Counted from the stretch's first letter, positions 8,186-16,730 are shown. The stretch is DNA of 26,932 bases from CAYFJO01 sp964343305 (GCA_964343305.1 CAYFJO010000115.1:1-26932); one strand, 5' to 3'. Numbers and translations: made by a program. The notes: generated by a model from the sequence alone, not told the origin.

Positions 8186-8635
8186 TCAGTTTTCGGACTC
8201 TTGGGATTGCGGATTCGGCACCACTTGGCCGTCCGCCGTAAAGCGCAGCTTCGCCCGCTTGTTGCTCGGCCACGAATTCCAAACCGAGGCGGCCAGCAGC
8301 AGCGCGATTCCGCCATAGACGACCGAGTCCCAGCCAATGACGAACTTGCCACACAACAACACCGCTGCCGCAAACAAACCCGCCCAGAAAGGAGCGTAGC
8401 CTTGCCGCCGTTTGGCACCAACCGCCAGCCCGCCAACGGCCAAAGTCAAACAGGACGCGGTGAGCGGAAACAAGTAAACGGTGTTCATCAGAAAGGCCAG
8501 CCCCGCTGAACCGAGCAACCCCGCATAGGCAGGCATCTGGCAAGGACACGCGAGCCTGGGCAGCAACGCCAACAAGACCGCGGGCAATACGGTCAACCAC
8601 CTGCGCCGCCTGTGTGCTGGTCTCTGCATTTTCAT
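8186..8635 (-). CDS. Small membrane protein with CPC motif, MerC-like
   Basis: 149 aa with about four hydrophobic segments. The stretch LLPRLACPCQMPAYAGLLGS puts a CPC motif at the end of the first helix, as in MerC-type and related small metal-transport proteins. A second Cys pair is not obvious. GAGGAG at 8641-8646 sits five bases before the ATG at 8635, which decides the start. The C-terminal tail (about QVVPNPQSQESEN) is encoded by DNA resembling the CGAAAnn/GGATTTC repeats seen elsewhere in the window, so the end of the gene may be repeat-derived. It is the first gene of a two-gene unit with flavodoxin. A role in metal or thiol chemistry is a guess from the motif only. Confidence 0.72.
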   Translation of the reverse strand: MKMQRPAHRRRRWLTVLPAVLLALLPRLACPCQMPAYAGLLGSAGLAFLMNTVYLFPLTASCLTLAVGGLAVGAKRRQGYAPFWAGLFAAAVLLCGKFVIGWDSVVYGGIALLLAASVWNSWPSNKRAKLRFTADGQVVPNPQSQESEN

Positions 8636-8968
8636 CCGATCTCCTCGGCATCACGCCCAACAACTCGTCGCGCGGGCAGCCGAACACAACCATTCTAGCA
8701 AAAACCACGTGGACTTGTGCACCAGACGCGTTATGCCGTCACGCGAGCAAAGTGTCGTCGCAATGATTACCCGCGATGAGGTAATGATGGCAGTATCCAT
8801 TGGGTGCAAAGCGATTCCTCGGTAAGCCCAAAGGTCCGTAGTCGTGGCTGCGACGAGGGTTAGCAAGTGCACGGGGCGTTGCGACGCTATCGGGAACGGC
8901 GGTTGCACCAGCAATGACAGCACCCCTGCACAAACTTCACTCCTTCCTCAAGACGAAAGGGCAAGATC
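8636..8968. other. 333-bp divergent intergenic region
   Basis: This region lies between the MerC-like gene (-) and the secreted His-rich gene (+), so it should hold both promoters. Short open frames exist on the - strand but have no ribosome binding site or recognisable motif. I see no clear sigma-70 promoter pair, tRNA or strong hairpin. Confidence 0.4.
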
Positions 8969-9310
8969 ATGACTACACGAAGCACAAGAATTGCGTTAGC
9001 AGCAGCGGTCGTTTTCGTTGGCGCGGCACTGCTCTGGGATTCACCAGCGTACGCTCAACACTGTGGAAACGGTTACGGGAGCCACTATGGTGGTAACTAC
9101 GGCGGTCACGGATACCACCGCAGCCACTCAGTCTGGCACGGCCCATCGGTACACTACGACCGTGTCTACCATCCAACGTCCCGGCATTGGACGCCCTATC
9201 GCGGCTGGCACACCCACGGCCATTACGACTACGTGCCGCATTATGTGCCAGGCCACTTCGACCGCTGGCACAACGGCCACATTGATTTGAACCCCAGATA
9301 TCACTGGTGA
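8969..9310 (+). CDS. Secreted Gly/His/Tyr-rich protein
   Basis: 113 aa. A positively charged start and hydrophobic core (about residues 5-25), followed by AYAQ, make a clear Sec signal peptide with cleavage after AYA. The mature part is dominated by Gly, His, Tyr and Trp (for example HCGNGYGSHYGGNYGG and HYDYVPHYVPGHFDRWHNGH). Such compositions occur in planctomycete exported proteins of unknown function. The many histidines could bind metal, but no known domain is visible. AAGGGCAAG precedes the ATG. The gene converges with the beta-helix gene 38 bp downstream. Confidence 0.75.
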   Translation: MTTRSTRIALAAAVVFVGAALLWDSPAYAQHCGNGYGSHYGGNYGGHGYHRSHSVWHGPSVHYDRVYHPTSRHWTPYRGWHTHGHYDYVPHYVPGHFDRWHNGHIDLNPRYHW

Positions 9311-9348
9311 TGGGATTCCGTGTTGGACGATTTGCGGCGAGACCCTTG

Positions 9349-11373
9349 CTACTGGCCAACACGCCCGTAGCGGCCCACGGCAAACGGCTTTGATCCCACT
9401 GGTAAGGCTCCCACGTCCGGGCGAGATTCGCCGTCGGGGCGAAGTGGATCGTTCAGTTCTCCAGGCAACATGATTCCCCGACGGATTGCGGGGCTGGTTT
9501 GCTGGAGTCGGTAGTCGTTTTCTATCTTGGGGTCACGAACGTATTTCAAGAACTTCGGATCACCGACGATCGAATTTGCCGCCCATCCAGTTTGATCGCC
9601 ACTCTTGTTTTCCTGTGACGCAAGGCACTCGCGAGCCTTTTCGAGATACCGTTCGGGAAGCTTCACATCGGGATCGGCGCACCAGTGAAGATTGCCGTCA
9701 CACTTGATATCCGGCACTGGCGTTTGGTTGTAGGGCGGCAGCCCGCCATAGCGATCCAGGTAAACGAAAACATTGTTCAGCGAGCGTCGCTTCGTTCGTT
9801 GCGATGTGCTGGTCAGTGTTCGCATGGCGAAACCGCCGGCGTACGCGGGACTGATGAACGTGTTCTGGTAGAAATACAGCGATTCGACACCCATTCGCTC
9901 GCGGCCGTGCATCAGAAAGATGTGATATGAGTCGATCTTGCCCTGCGGATTCTCGGCAGTCGGCCGCCCCGCGTTCACACCGCGGCGCAGATCCGCGATG
10001 TTGCGGCAAATGTAAATGTTCCCGTCCGGCCCGCCGCGTGAATGAGTGCCGAAAGCCATCAGCGATCGGGTAATCAGATTCTGATAGATGTGGATTTCGT
10101 CGTTGAACTGCGGCACTGGACTGCTCAGATAGATCGCGTCATCTTGGAAATTGTCAACCCAGTTGTGATGGAAGCGAATGTTGTGACCGCTCAGGTAAAC
10201 GCCATCGTGCCCGTCGGTGAATTCACAGTTGGCGATTTCCCAATCGTGGTTGTGCGGGTAATAGAAAACTTCGAATTCGTAACTACCCTCGGTCACCAAC
10301 ACGGCGTGTGTTGGCAAGCGTGCAACGTTGCGAGTCGTCGTACCGGGCTCTTTCACGAACGGGTCGTAATATCGGGGCGTGTAAGTATAGAGCCCGTTCT
10401 CGGAGCGAAATGCCCAGGGCGGTATCATGCCGTACAGCGCCGAGTTGACCATTCGCAACGGCCCCGTCGAACGCGCCCTCAGCCCATACGTTCCGCAAAA
10501 CACGGTGACGTTGTCCAGTTCGATATCGACACCGAACTGCATCACCACCGAATTGAACCCGCCGCCGCGAATCGTCAGATCCTGAAACCGAACGTGCATC
10601 GCCTGATCGACAAACAACGGCACCGATCCAAACGGCGCGATCACCAGTGGTAGCCGCCGCGGATCCGTTTCGCCGCGGTAGTTTGCCACTTGTGGATTAT
10701 CGATGTGCGTGTGGGCCAGCCGCAAATGAATCCGCCCCGACTGTTTGTCGTACCATAGGCCAGGTCCGCAATACACTGGCTTGATCACTTTGGTTTCCGG
10801 ATCCCGGTCCCAAAACTCGTTGGTGGCTCGCAAGTCGTCGACGTGCCAGTAAGTTTGCAGTCCCACGTTTGAATCACCGAACAGCCCCACGACATCACGA
10901 ATGTTTTTGTAGCTGCGGGCCGAAACGAATTCGCCTTCCGCTTTGTCGTCCGAAGGCTGCCACACTTTCGCTGGATCGGTTTGGAATTCCGGAATACCAC
11001 CGTCGACCACAACTCGCTCCTCGGGAAACGCCCGAATTGTGATCGGTCGCTCAGACGTCCCCGCCACTGCGCAATAGACATTTTCGAAATAAGTCCCTGC
11101 GCGCAGATAAAGCGTATCGCCAGGACTAAGTTGCCGAAGAGAATGGTTGACGGTCTTCCAAGGCTGATCTTGCGAACCCGAATTGGAGTCACGGCCATTT
11201 TCGGCGTCAACAAAATAAGCTGGGCCCTTGCCCATCGCACGTTTTGGAAGCGGCGGAGACTGTCGCAACGGCTGGTGGGACGAGAATACAGTCGGATCGA
11301 TCTGAGCAAACAGCGGTTGAGCAGGTGAGATCGTACTGGCGACAATCAAGATTAAAGTCTTCCACATGGACAT
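9349..11373 (-). CDS. Secreted right-handed parallel beta-helix protein
   Basis: 674 aa. It has a signal peptide (residues about 1-24, ending PLFAQ). The first domain carries the typical opening of the DUF1565/pectate-lyase-like beta-helix group: YFVDAENGRDSNSGSQDQPW, then SPGDTLYLRAGTYFENV and PITIRAFPEERVVVDGG. The central part has repeated helix coils (NCEFTDGHDGVYLSGHNIRF, HHNWVDNFQDDAIYLSS). The C-terminus has the usual GDPKFL...DYRLQQTSPAIRRG motif of these proteins. It is probably exported and may bind or degrade polysaccharide; no catalytic set can be assigned. It lies 50 bp downstream of fdhA on the same strand, so it could be cotranscribed, although no functional link to formate oxidation is evident. 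Confidence 0.85.
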   Translation of the reverse strand: MSMWKTLILIVASTISPAQPLFAQIDPTVFSSHQPLRQSPPLPKRAMGKGPAYFVDAENGRDSNSGSQDQPWKTVNHSLRQLSPGDTLYLRAGTYFENVYCAVAGTSERPITIRAFPEERVVVDGGIPEFQTDPAKVWQPSDDKAEGEFVSARSYKNIRDVVGLFGDSNVGLQTYWHVDDLRATNEFWDRDPETKVIKPVYCGPGLWYDKQSGRIHLRLAHTHIDNPQVANYRGETDPRRLPLVIAPFGSVPLFVDQAMHVRFQDLTIRGGGFNSVVMQFGVDIELDNVTVFCGTYGLRARSTGPLRMVNSALYGMIPPWAFRSENGLYTYTPRYYDPFVKEPGTTTRNVARLPTHAVLVTEGSYEFEVFYYPHNHDWEIANCEFTDGHDGVYLSGHNIRFHHNWVDNFQDDAIYLSSPVPQFNDEIHIYQNLITRSLMAFGTHSRGGPDGNIYICRNIADLRRGVNAGRPTAENPQGKIDSYHIFLMHGRERMGVESLYFYQNTFISPAYAGGFAMRTLTSTSQRTKRRSLNNVFVYLDRYGGLPPYNQTPVPDIKCDGNLHWCADPDVKLPERYLEKARECLASQENKSGDQTGWAANSIVGDPKFLKYVRDPKIENDYRLQQTSPAIRRGIMLPGELNDPLRPDGESRPDVGALPVGSKPFAVGRYGRVGQ

Positions 11374-11423
11374 GAGCTTCTCTTTCCATCAAAACGTGTT
11401 CGAACTTGCAGTTTACGGGCGGG

Positions 11424-14255
11424 TCAGACTGCCGCAGGAATTCGCTCGACACGAACCGCGCAGAACTTGAATCCTGGAATCTTACCATAGGGGTCGAGCG
11501 CGTCCGTTGTCAGGACATTGGCGGCGGCCTCGCGGAAGTGAAAAGGGATGAAAATGCAGCCCACTTCGACGGAGTCGTCTGAGCGGACTCTTAGTTGAAT
11601 CGTCCCGCGACGGCTGCTGACAGCGATGGGTTCTTCGTGCTGGATGCCGAGCTGGGCAAGGTCCGTTGGGTTCATCGCGGCGAAGGCTTCAGGCTCGATC
11701 GAACTCAATGCCAGACTTCTGCGCGTCATGTTGCCGGTGTGCCAGTGTTCCAGTACACGACCTGTACTGAGCACGAGCGGGTATTCGTCGTCGGGGAGTT
11801 CTTCCGCGGGAGAATAGTGACATGGCACGAAACGGCCCCGACCGGACTTCGTTGGAAAACCGTCGCCGAAGAGGATCTGAATTCCGTCCTCGGATTCGGG
11901 ATTCGGACAGGGCCACAGCTTGCCGGTCGATCCAAGGTTGTCGTGGGTCAAGCCGGCGTAGTTTTTGGTCAACGATGTGAACTCGTCGAAGACCGCGGCA
12001 GTCGAATCGTACTTCATCGGCAAACCGACGCGCTTCGCGATCTCGCAGATAATCTCCCAATCCTGCCGCGCCTCGCCTGGTGACCGAAGCACCGGATGAC
12101 CGACTTGGACGCGGCGATCTGTGTTCGTATAAGTGCCCGTCTTTTCGAAATAGCTGCTTGCCGGCAAGATGACGTCCGCGAACTCGGCCGTTTCCGTCAG
12201 AAAAATGTCTTGAACGACCAGGAAGTCGAGTGCCGACAAAGCTTGGCGAACCTTGTTGCTGTCGGGGTCCGAGATGAACGGATTCTCACCGAGGATGTAC
12301 ATCCCGCAAATTTCCTTTTGCAACGCACCTTTCACGATCTCGACGACGGTGAGGCCGGGCTTTGGATCGAGCTGGCAATCCCATGCCGCTTCAAACTTCT
12401 GTTGATTCGCGGGATCAGCGACCGATTGATAATCGGGATAGACCATCGGAATCAGTCCCGCGTCGCTTGCGCCTTGCACGTTGTTCTGGCCACGCAGCGG
12501 ATGCAGACCGCCTCCCGGTTTACCAACGTTGCCGGTCAACAAACACAGCGAAATCAAACAGCGGGCGTTGTCGGTTCCGTGCGTGTGTTGTGCGATGCCC
12601 ATCCCCCAAAAAATGAGCATGCTGCCACCACCACCCGGCGGCGTTGCCTCGCCAATTGTCTTGGCGATGGCGCGGATCTCTTCGGCTGGAACACCACAAA
12701 TCGTGGAAACCTGCTCCGGTGAATAGTCGGCCAGCAGGAGTTCACGCAGCTTGTCAAAGTCCTCGGTATGTCGCTCGATGTAGCTCTCGTCGATCAGGCC
12801 TTCCGAGATCAACGCCTGCATGACGCCGTTAAAAAAGGCGACGTCGCTGCCCGGTCGAATTTGCGCGAAGTGGGTGGCAAAGTCAGCGAGCTGGTGGCGC
12901 CGCACGTCCACCATCACCAACTTCGTGCCATTGCGAACGGCCTCTTTCATGAACGTCGCTGCGACAGGATGATTGGCCGTTGTGTTGGTGCCTGTGAGCA
13001 ACACGACGTCGGATCGTGCTACGTCCGCAAAGACATTTGTCACAGCTCCTGAACCGATCGTTTCCATCAGCGCGGCAACGGACGATGCGTGACAAAGCCG
13101 CGTGCAGTGATCGACGTTGTTTGTGCCGAAGCCAGCGCGAACGAGCTTTTGGAACAGATACGCTTCTTCATTCGAGCACTTGGCCGACCCGAAACCGGCC
13201 AATGCCGAGCTTCCCGACTGTTCTTTGATTCCCCGCAGCCGCTCACCGACAAGATCGAGCGCTTCGTCCCAAGTCGCTTCGCGAAACGCCGGCATGACTT
13301 CCGTGTAATCGACAAGCCCGCCCGCTCGGCGGCTGACCGACTGCTTCACTTCGCTTGACAGCGGTCCCTTGGGATAGGCGTCCGCGCGGCGAATCAATGG
13401 TTTCGTCAATCGCTGCGCGTGCATCGGGTAGTCCCAGCCATAACGTCCTTTCACACACAGCCGCGAATCATTGACCTGGCTTTCGCGTCCCTCGGCCATC
13501 ACGATCTGATTGTCCTTGGTGTAGAACGTCGCAGCGCAGCCCACGCCGCAATAGGGACAAACACTGTCGATTGCCGTCAACTCGTCGCGTGGCAACACCG
13601 GCAGGGTCAGTTGCTTTTGCGTCAGTGCGCCGGTTGAGCACGAACTGACACACTCGCCACACGACACACAAGTGCTGTCACCCATCGGGTTGTTTAGATC
13701 AAACGCGATCTGTGCGGTGAACCCTTTGCCGCTGCGGCCGATCACATCGTTCGATTGAATATCGTCGCAAGCTCGAATGCAGCGGTCACAGAGAATGCAG
13801 GCTTGATGATCGACCGCGATCACCGGCGAACTGCAATCTTGCGGATTTCGGATTTCGGATTTCGGATTTCGGAATTCAGATTGCACGCCATATGTTCGGG
13901 CGAGTTCTTCGAGTTCACAGTCACCGCTAGTTTGTTCGCGCTCACAGGGCGTTGGGTGTTCGCTAAGCAACAACTGCGTCAACATGCGGCGATGTTGCGT
14001 GACGTTTTCCGAGTTGGTCTCGACCGACATTCCCTGTGCACACTCGCGCACGCATGAAGCCGCCAGCACGCGCTCGCCGATATCCACGACACACATTCGG
14101 CAGACACCCACCGGCTCCATCCGCTCCGAGTGACAAAGCACGGGAATCTCGATGCCGGCCTGTTTGGCGGCCTGCCAGATTGTTGTTCCCACTGGAACCG
14201 TCACCTCTTGGCCGTCGATGGTCAGTGTGACTTGGGACGTGTCTTGTGAAATCAT
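11424..14255 (-). CDS. fdhA: Formate dehydrogenase alpha subunit (molybdopterin, Cys form)
   Basis: 943 aa. Residues 1-85 form a NuoG-like [2Fe-2S] domain (Cys41, 52, 55, 68). Two [4Fe-4S] clusters follow (CILCDRCIRAC at 153-163 and CVSCGECVSSC at 196-206). The molybdopterin oxidoreductase domain begins with its own cluster (CPYCGVGC at 233-240). The active-site segment DHCTRLCHASSVAAL places Cys387 where other formate dehydrogenases have Cys or Sec, so no selenocysteine is needed. The C-terminal molybdopterin dinucleotide-binding domain is present (STGRVLEHWHTGNMTRRS). This is the catalytic subunit of cytosolic NAD-dependent formate dehydrogenase. Its ATG directly abuts the stop of the beta gene (TAGATG). 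Two segments look like in-frame additions: about residues 126-140 from a heptamer repeat, and about 292-318. Confidence 0.93.
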   Translation of the reverse strand: MISQDTSQVTLTIDGQEVTVPVGTTIWQAAKQAGIEIPVLCHSERMEPVGVCRMCVVDIGERVLAASCVRECAQGMSVETNSENVTQHRRMLTQLLLSEHPTPCEREQTSGDCELEELARTYGVQSEFRNPKSEIRNPQDCSSPVIAVDHQACILCDRCIRACDDIQSNDVIGRSGKGFTAQIAFDLNNPMGDSTCVSCGECVSSCSTGALTQKQLTLPVLPRDELTAIDSVCPYCGVGCAATFYTKDNQIVMAEGRESQVNDSRLCVKGRYGWDYPMHAQRLTKPLIRRADAYPKGPLSSEVKQSVSRRAGGLVDYTEVMPAFREATWDEALDLVGERLRGIKEQSGSSALAGFGSAKCSNEEAYLFQKLVRAGFGTNNVDHCTRLCHASSVAALMETIGSGAVTNVFADVARSDVVLLTGTNTTANHPVAATFMKEAVRNGTKLVMVDVRRHQLADFATHFAQIRPGSDVAFFNGVMQALISEGLIDESYIERHTEDFDKLRELLLADYSPEQVSTICGVPAEEIRAIAKTIGEATPPGGGGSMLIFWGMGIAQHTHGTDNARCLISLCLLTGNVGKPGGGLHPLRGQNNVQGASDAGLIPMVYPDYQSVADPANQQKFEAAWDCQLDPKPGLTVVEIVKGALQKEICGMYILGENPFISDPDSNKVRQALSALDFLVVQDIFLTETAEFADVILPASSYFEKTGTYTNTDRRVQVGHPVLRSPGEARQDWEIICEIAKRVGLPMKYDSTAAVFDEFTSLTKNYAGLTHDNLGSTGKLWPCPNPESEDGIQILFGDGFPTKSGRGRFVPCHYSPAEELPDDEYPLVLSTGRVLEHWHTGNMTRRSLALSSIEPEAFAAMNPTDLAQLGIQHEEPIAVSSRRGTIQLRVRSDDSVEVGCIFIPFHFREAAANVLTTDALDPYGKIPGFKFCAVRVERIPAAV
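13843..13877. repeat. Heptamer tandem repeat GGATTTC x4 plus GGAATTC inside fdhA
   Basis: Four perfect GGATTTC units and one variant GGAATTC run head to tail within the fdhA coding sequence. On the coding strand they encode roughly SEFRNPKSEIRNP, a polar linker between the N-terminal [2Fe-2S] domain and the first [4Fe-4S] motif. The unit matches those of the 5576-5710 palindrome. Confidence 0.85.
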
Positions 14256-15863
14256 CTACTCGCTCTTGGGAACCGCTTCGGGAATGTTCGACAACAATGA
14301 GAGCACGGGATTCAGGGCAACTTGACCGAGTCCGCAGATCGACGTCTGTTCGAGGGTCTCGCCGAGTTGGGGAAGCACGTCAAGTTGTGAGGTTGGTGCC
14401 GCACCGCTCTGGACGTCTTCCAACAACGCGACCGCCTGCTGACTGCCGATCCGACACGGAACGCACTTGCCACAGGATTCGTTGCGAAAAAAGCGGACGA
14501 GATTCGTCGCCAATTCAAAAAGATCATGTTGCTCGCTGATCACAATCACGGCTCCCGTGCCCAACATGCTGCCGGCCGCCGTCATCGCGTCGAAATCAAG
14601 TGGCGTGTCTGCTTTGCTGGCCGGCAAGAAGTTGGAACTCGCTCCGCCTGGCAAGAACGCTTGCAACGGTTGGCCGCCAGCCACTCCGCCCGCAAGTTCG
14701 ATCAACTCGCTGACGGTCGTACCGACTGGGATTTCATACACATCTGGATTTGCAACGTCGCCGGAAACGGACACGAACTTCAAGCCGACAAAGTCGCCTT
14801 TGCCTTGTTGTTGCCACCAATCCGTGCCGTGATGGATGATGCTGGTTGCCAGTGAGAACGTCTCCACGTTGTTGATCAGCGTCGGCTTTCCCCACAATCC
14901 GTGCTGGCCGGGATAGGGCGGCTTGTTGCGAGGCTCGCCGCGATTGTCTTCCAAGGCTTCCAGCAAAGCCGTTTCTTCGCCGAGGATGTAGCCGCCTGGC
15001 GAGACAAAAATCTCTATGTCGAACGCGCGGCCCGACCCGGCAGCATCTGCGCCCAACACGCCGCGCTGGCGAGCGTCGTCAATCGCGGCCTGGAGCGCGA
15101 GCCGTTCCTTGCCGTATTCATGCCGAAGATAGACGATGCCAGTTTCGGCTCCAATCGTCAGGCCGGCCAATACCATTCCCTCGACCACGAAATGCGGAAG
15201 CTCTTCGAGAATCACTCGGTCCTTGAATGTCCCTGGTTCGCTTTCGTCGGCATTACAAATGGCATACTTTGTGTCCGCCACTTCGCCTTGAACCAACTCC
15301 CATTTCTTTCCGGTGGGAAAGCCTGCACCACCCATTCCGCGCAGTCCAGATTCGGTCAATCGCGCGAGAACTTCATCGGGCCGACCACTTTGCGAACAAA
15401 CCGTTGCATATCGGTCATCGGCGTTTTCGTACGGATCACATTTCCAACGACGAGGCTGCTCTGTTGGCACGTCTTCTGGCAGCGGTTGTGTGCCGTTAAT
15501 CAGCGCAACCAATTCTTCCAGCGAGCATCCGTCAATCGGCACGTCGTTAACCGCAATCGCTGGCGATGTGTCGCATCGTCCCAGACAAGAGACCTCTTGT
15601 ACTTCAACATCTTCGCGCTGGGACAATTGCTCGCGCAGCGACTCCGCGCGACTCGCGCCGGCGGACATCGCGCAAGTCACGTCACGGCATACATGAACCA
15701 TCGTCTTCGGCGGCGGCGAGCGGCGGAAGACGGGATAGAAACTGACCAGACCCTCAAGCCGATATAACGGCACGCACCTTTCCTTGGCAAACTGACGCAG
15801 AACTTCATCGTCAAGGAAACCGCGTTCCTCTTGCAGCCGCATCAGGTCCCGAAGCAGTTCCAA
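14256..15863 (-). CDS. fdhB: Formate dehydrogenase beta subunit, NuoE-NuoF fusion
   Basis: About 535 aa from a TTG at 15863. GGGAGA lies seven bases upstream of it; the frame is open back to a GTG at 15902, but that start has no good binding site and gives a Cys-rich leader. The NuoE-like domain (about 1-150) carries the [2Fe-2S] cysteines HVCRDVTCAMSAG and SCLGRCDTSPA. The NuoF domain has the FMN/NADH motifs GLRGMGGAGFPTGKKW and CNADESEPGTFKDR, and the [4Fe-4S] motif ESCGKCVPCRIG. It ends at the normal NuoF C-terminus without added ferredoxin domains. In this family the subunit passes electrons from the molybdenum subunit to NAD+ through FMN. Its stop codon is immediately followed by the fdhA ATG, so the two are translationally coupled. 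Confidence 0.9.
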   Translation of the reverse strand: MELLRDLMRLQEERGFLDDEVLRQFAKERCVPLYRLEGLVSFYPVFRRSPPPKTMVHVCRDVTCAMSAGASRAESLREQLSQREDVEVQEVSCLGRCDTSPAIAVNDVPIDGCSLEELVALINGTQPLPEDVPTEQPRRWKCDPYENADDRYATVCSQSGRPDEVLARLTESGLRGMGGAGFPTGKKWELVQGEVADTKYAICNADESEPGTFKDRVILEELPHFVVEGMVLAGLTIGAETGIVYLRHEYGKERLALQAAIDDARQRGVLGADAAGSGRAFDIEIFVSPGGYILGEETALLEALEDNRGEPRNKPPYPGQHGLWGKPTLINNVETFSLATSIIHHGTDWWQQQGKGDFVGLKFVSVSGDVANPDVYEIPVGTTVSELIELAGGVAGGQPLQAFLPGGASSNFLPASKADTPLDFDAMTAAGSMLGTGAVIVISEQHDLFELATNLVRFFRNESCGKCVPCRIGSQQAVALLEDVQSGAAPTSQLDVLPQLGETLEQTSICGLGQVALNPVLSLLSNIPEAVPKSE

Positions 15864-15930
15864 GGTGATTCTCCCAAACACAATGCAAGACAAACAACAC
15901 ACTAGAGCGCATATCGAAACCGCGATTTTC

Positions 15931-16003
15931 TGTAGCCGAACTCGCCAGAGTTGGATTTTGCTGGTGATTCGTGGTCGTCCAAAGTCTGGCGACTTTGGCT
16001 ACA
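15931..16003. repeat. 73-bp palindromic dispersed repeat upstream of fdhB
   Basis: TGTAGCCGAACTCGCCAGAG opens the element, and CTGGCGACTTTGGCTACA closes it. The outer arms are inverted copies over about 25 bp, and each arm contains a smaller dyad around CGCCAGA/TCTGGCG. It resembles short palindromic repeats I associate with planctomycete intergenic DNA. Its position just upstream of the formate dehydrogenase genes could make it a terminator for incoming transcription. Confidence 0.75.
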
Positions 16004-16045
16004 ACTAGTTTTGAAATGGGCTATAGTGATAAACTGTTAGGAATT

Positions 16046-16348
16046 CTAACCCCCGGCGGCCCCTGAGTCAGCGCTCCTTTTCATGCCGATATCGCGCCGT
16101 TGCCAGATCCGGTCTTCTGCGATGTAATACAACTCTTCGCCATTGTCTTGCGTGTCAAATCTCAACTCCGATGACTCCGATTTGCTCTTACTCACAATCA
16201 TCCCCTGGCCAACAGACATCTTCCCCATACCACATGCGAACCTGTGAACGACAGCCTCACCACTCGCTATCCCAGCGTTCATCGCCTTTCGCCGGTCGCT
16301 AAAGTCGTCGCGCAGAAAGTCGATTCGGCTTCCCAGTCCGCTCGTCAC
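16046..16348 (-). CDS. Doubtful 100-aa hypothetical ORF
   Basis: This open frame starts with GTG and has no convincing ribosome binding site or family motif. The C-terminal half (for example ELYYIAEDRIWQRRDIGMKR) has a protein-like composition. It lies in the mobile-element scar between the palindromic repeat and the integrase remnant, so it may be a fragment of a larger lost gene. I cannot assign a function. Confidence 0.25.
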   Translation of the reverse strand: MTSGLGSRIDFLRDDFSDRRKAMNAGIASGEAVVHRFACGMGKMSVGQGMIVSKSKSESSELRFDTQDNGEELYYIAEDRIWQRRDIGMKRSADSGAAGG

Positions 16349-16387
16349 GGCAACGCAGGTCGTTTAATTCCATTTCCCCCGCCGACC

Positions 16388-16546
16388 CTAGACATACATC
16401 CCCGGGGGGCCGAAGTATTGGACGCGTCCACGGATTTTTTTGGACCATTGGCCGTTGCTGTGTGCGGTCAGTGGAAAATCCGGGTGCGGTTTTCTCGGTT
16501 TGGAAGCTGTATTGCGGCGGCTGCGTGGTGTAGAATCACGGGTCAT
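16388..16546 (-). pseudogene. N-terminal fragment of a planctomycete-type tyrosine integrase
   Basis: The frame from ATG 16546 encodes KPRKPHPDFPLTAHSNGQW followed by KKIRGRVQYFGP. This matches, from memory, the N-terminus of a large planctomycete site-specific integrase group (KPRPDFPLFPHATGRWAKKIRGKLHYFGPW). The similarity stops at YFGP, and a stop follows six residues later. The core-binding and catalytic domains (R...HxxR...Y) are missing from the window. A GTGAGAAG sequence precedes the start. It lies about 185 bp from tRNA-Gly, a common integration site, and is best read as the scar of an excised or decayed element. Confidence 0.65.
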
Positions 16547-16730
16547 GTGCTTCTCACTTTCATCTTGCAATTCGTATCGCAGCGACGTTGCGACGTTTTT
16601 GCAGCCAGTGCGGCGGGGACTCCATCGAGGGGAGGATGTCGTCTCGGGTATCGCCTAATGATCTTGGCCCGAAAAGAAAGAGCAAGCATGCGACGCAAGG
16701 CATTCAACACAAGACACTAAAGAAATACGT

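Noticed and set aside
10042..10653. Long + strand ORF inside the beta-helix gene
   Set aside because: It is a shadow of the - strand coding sequence, with no motif or start signal.
13089..13096. Selenocysteine in formate dehydrogenase
   Set aside because: The active-site codon in DHCTRLCH is an ordinary Cys codon and no in-frame TGA occurs in fdhA.
13843..13877. CRISPR array
   Set aside because: The units are 7 bp and contiguous, with no spacers.
15864..15902. GTG start giving MCCLSCIVFG for fdhB
   Set aside because: It has no ribosome binding site and an unusual Cys-rich leader. The TTG at 15863 has GGGAGA at the right distance.
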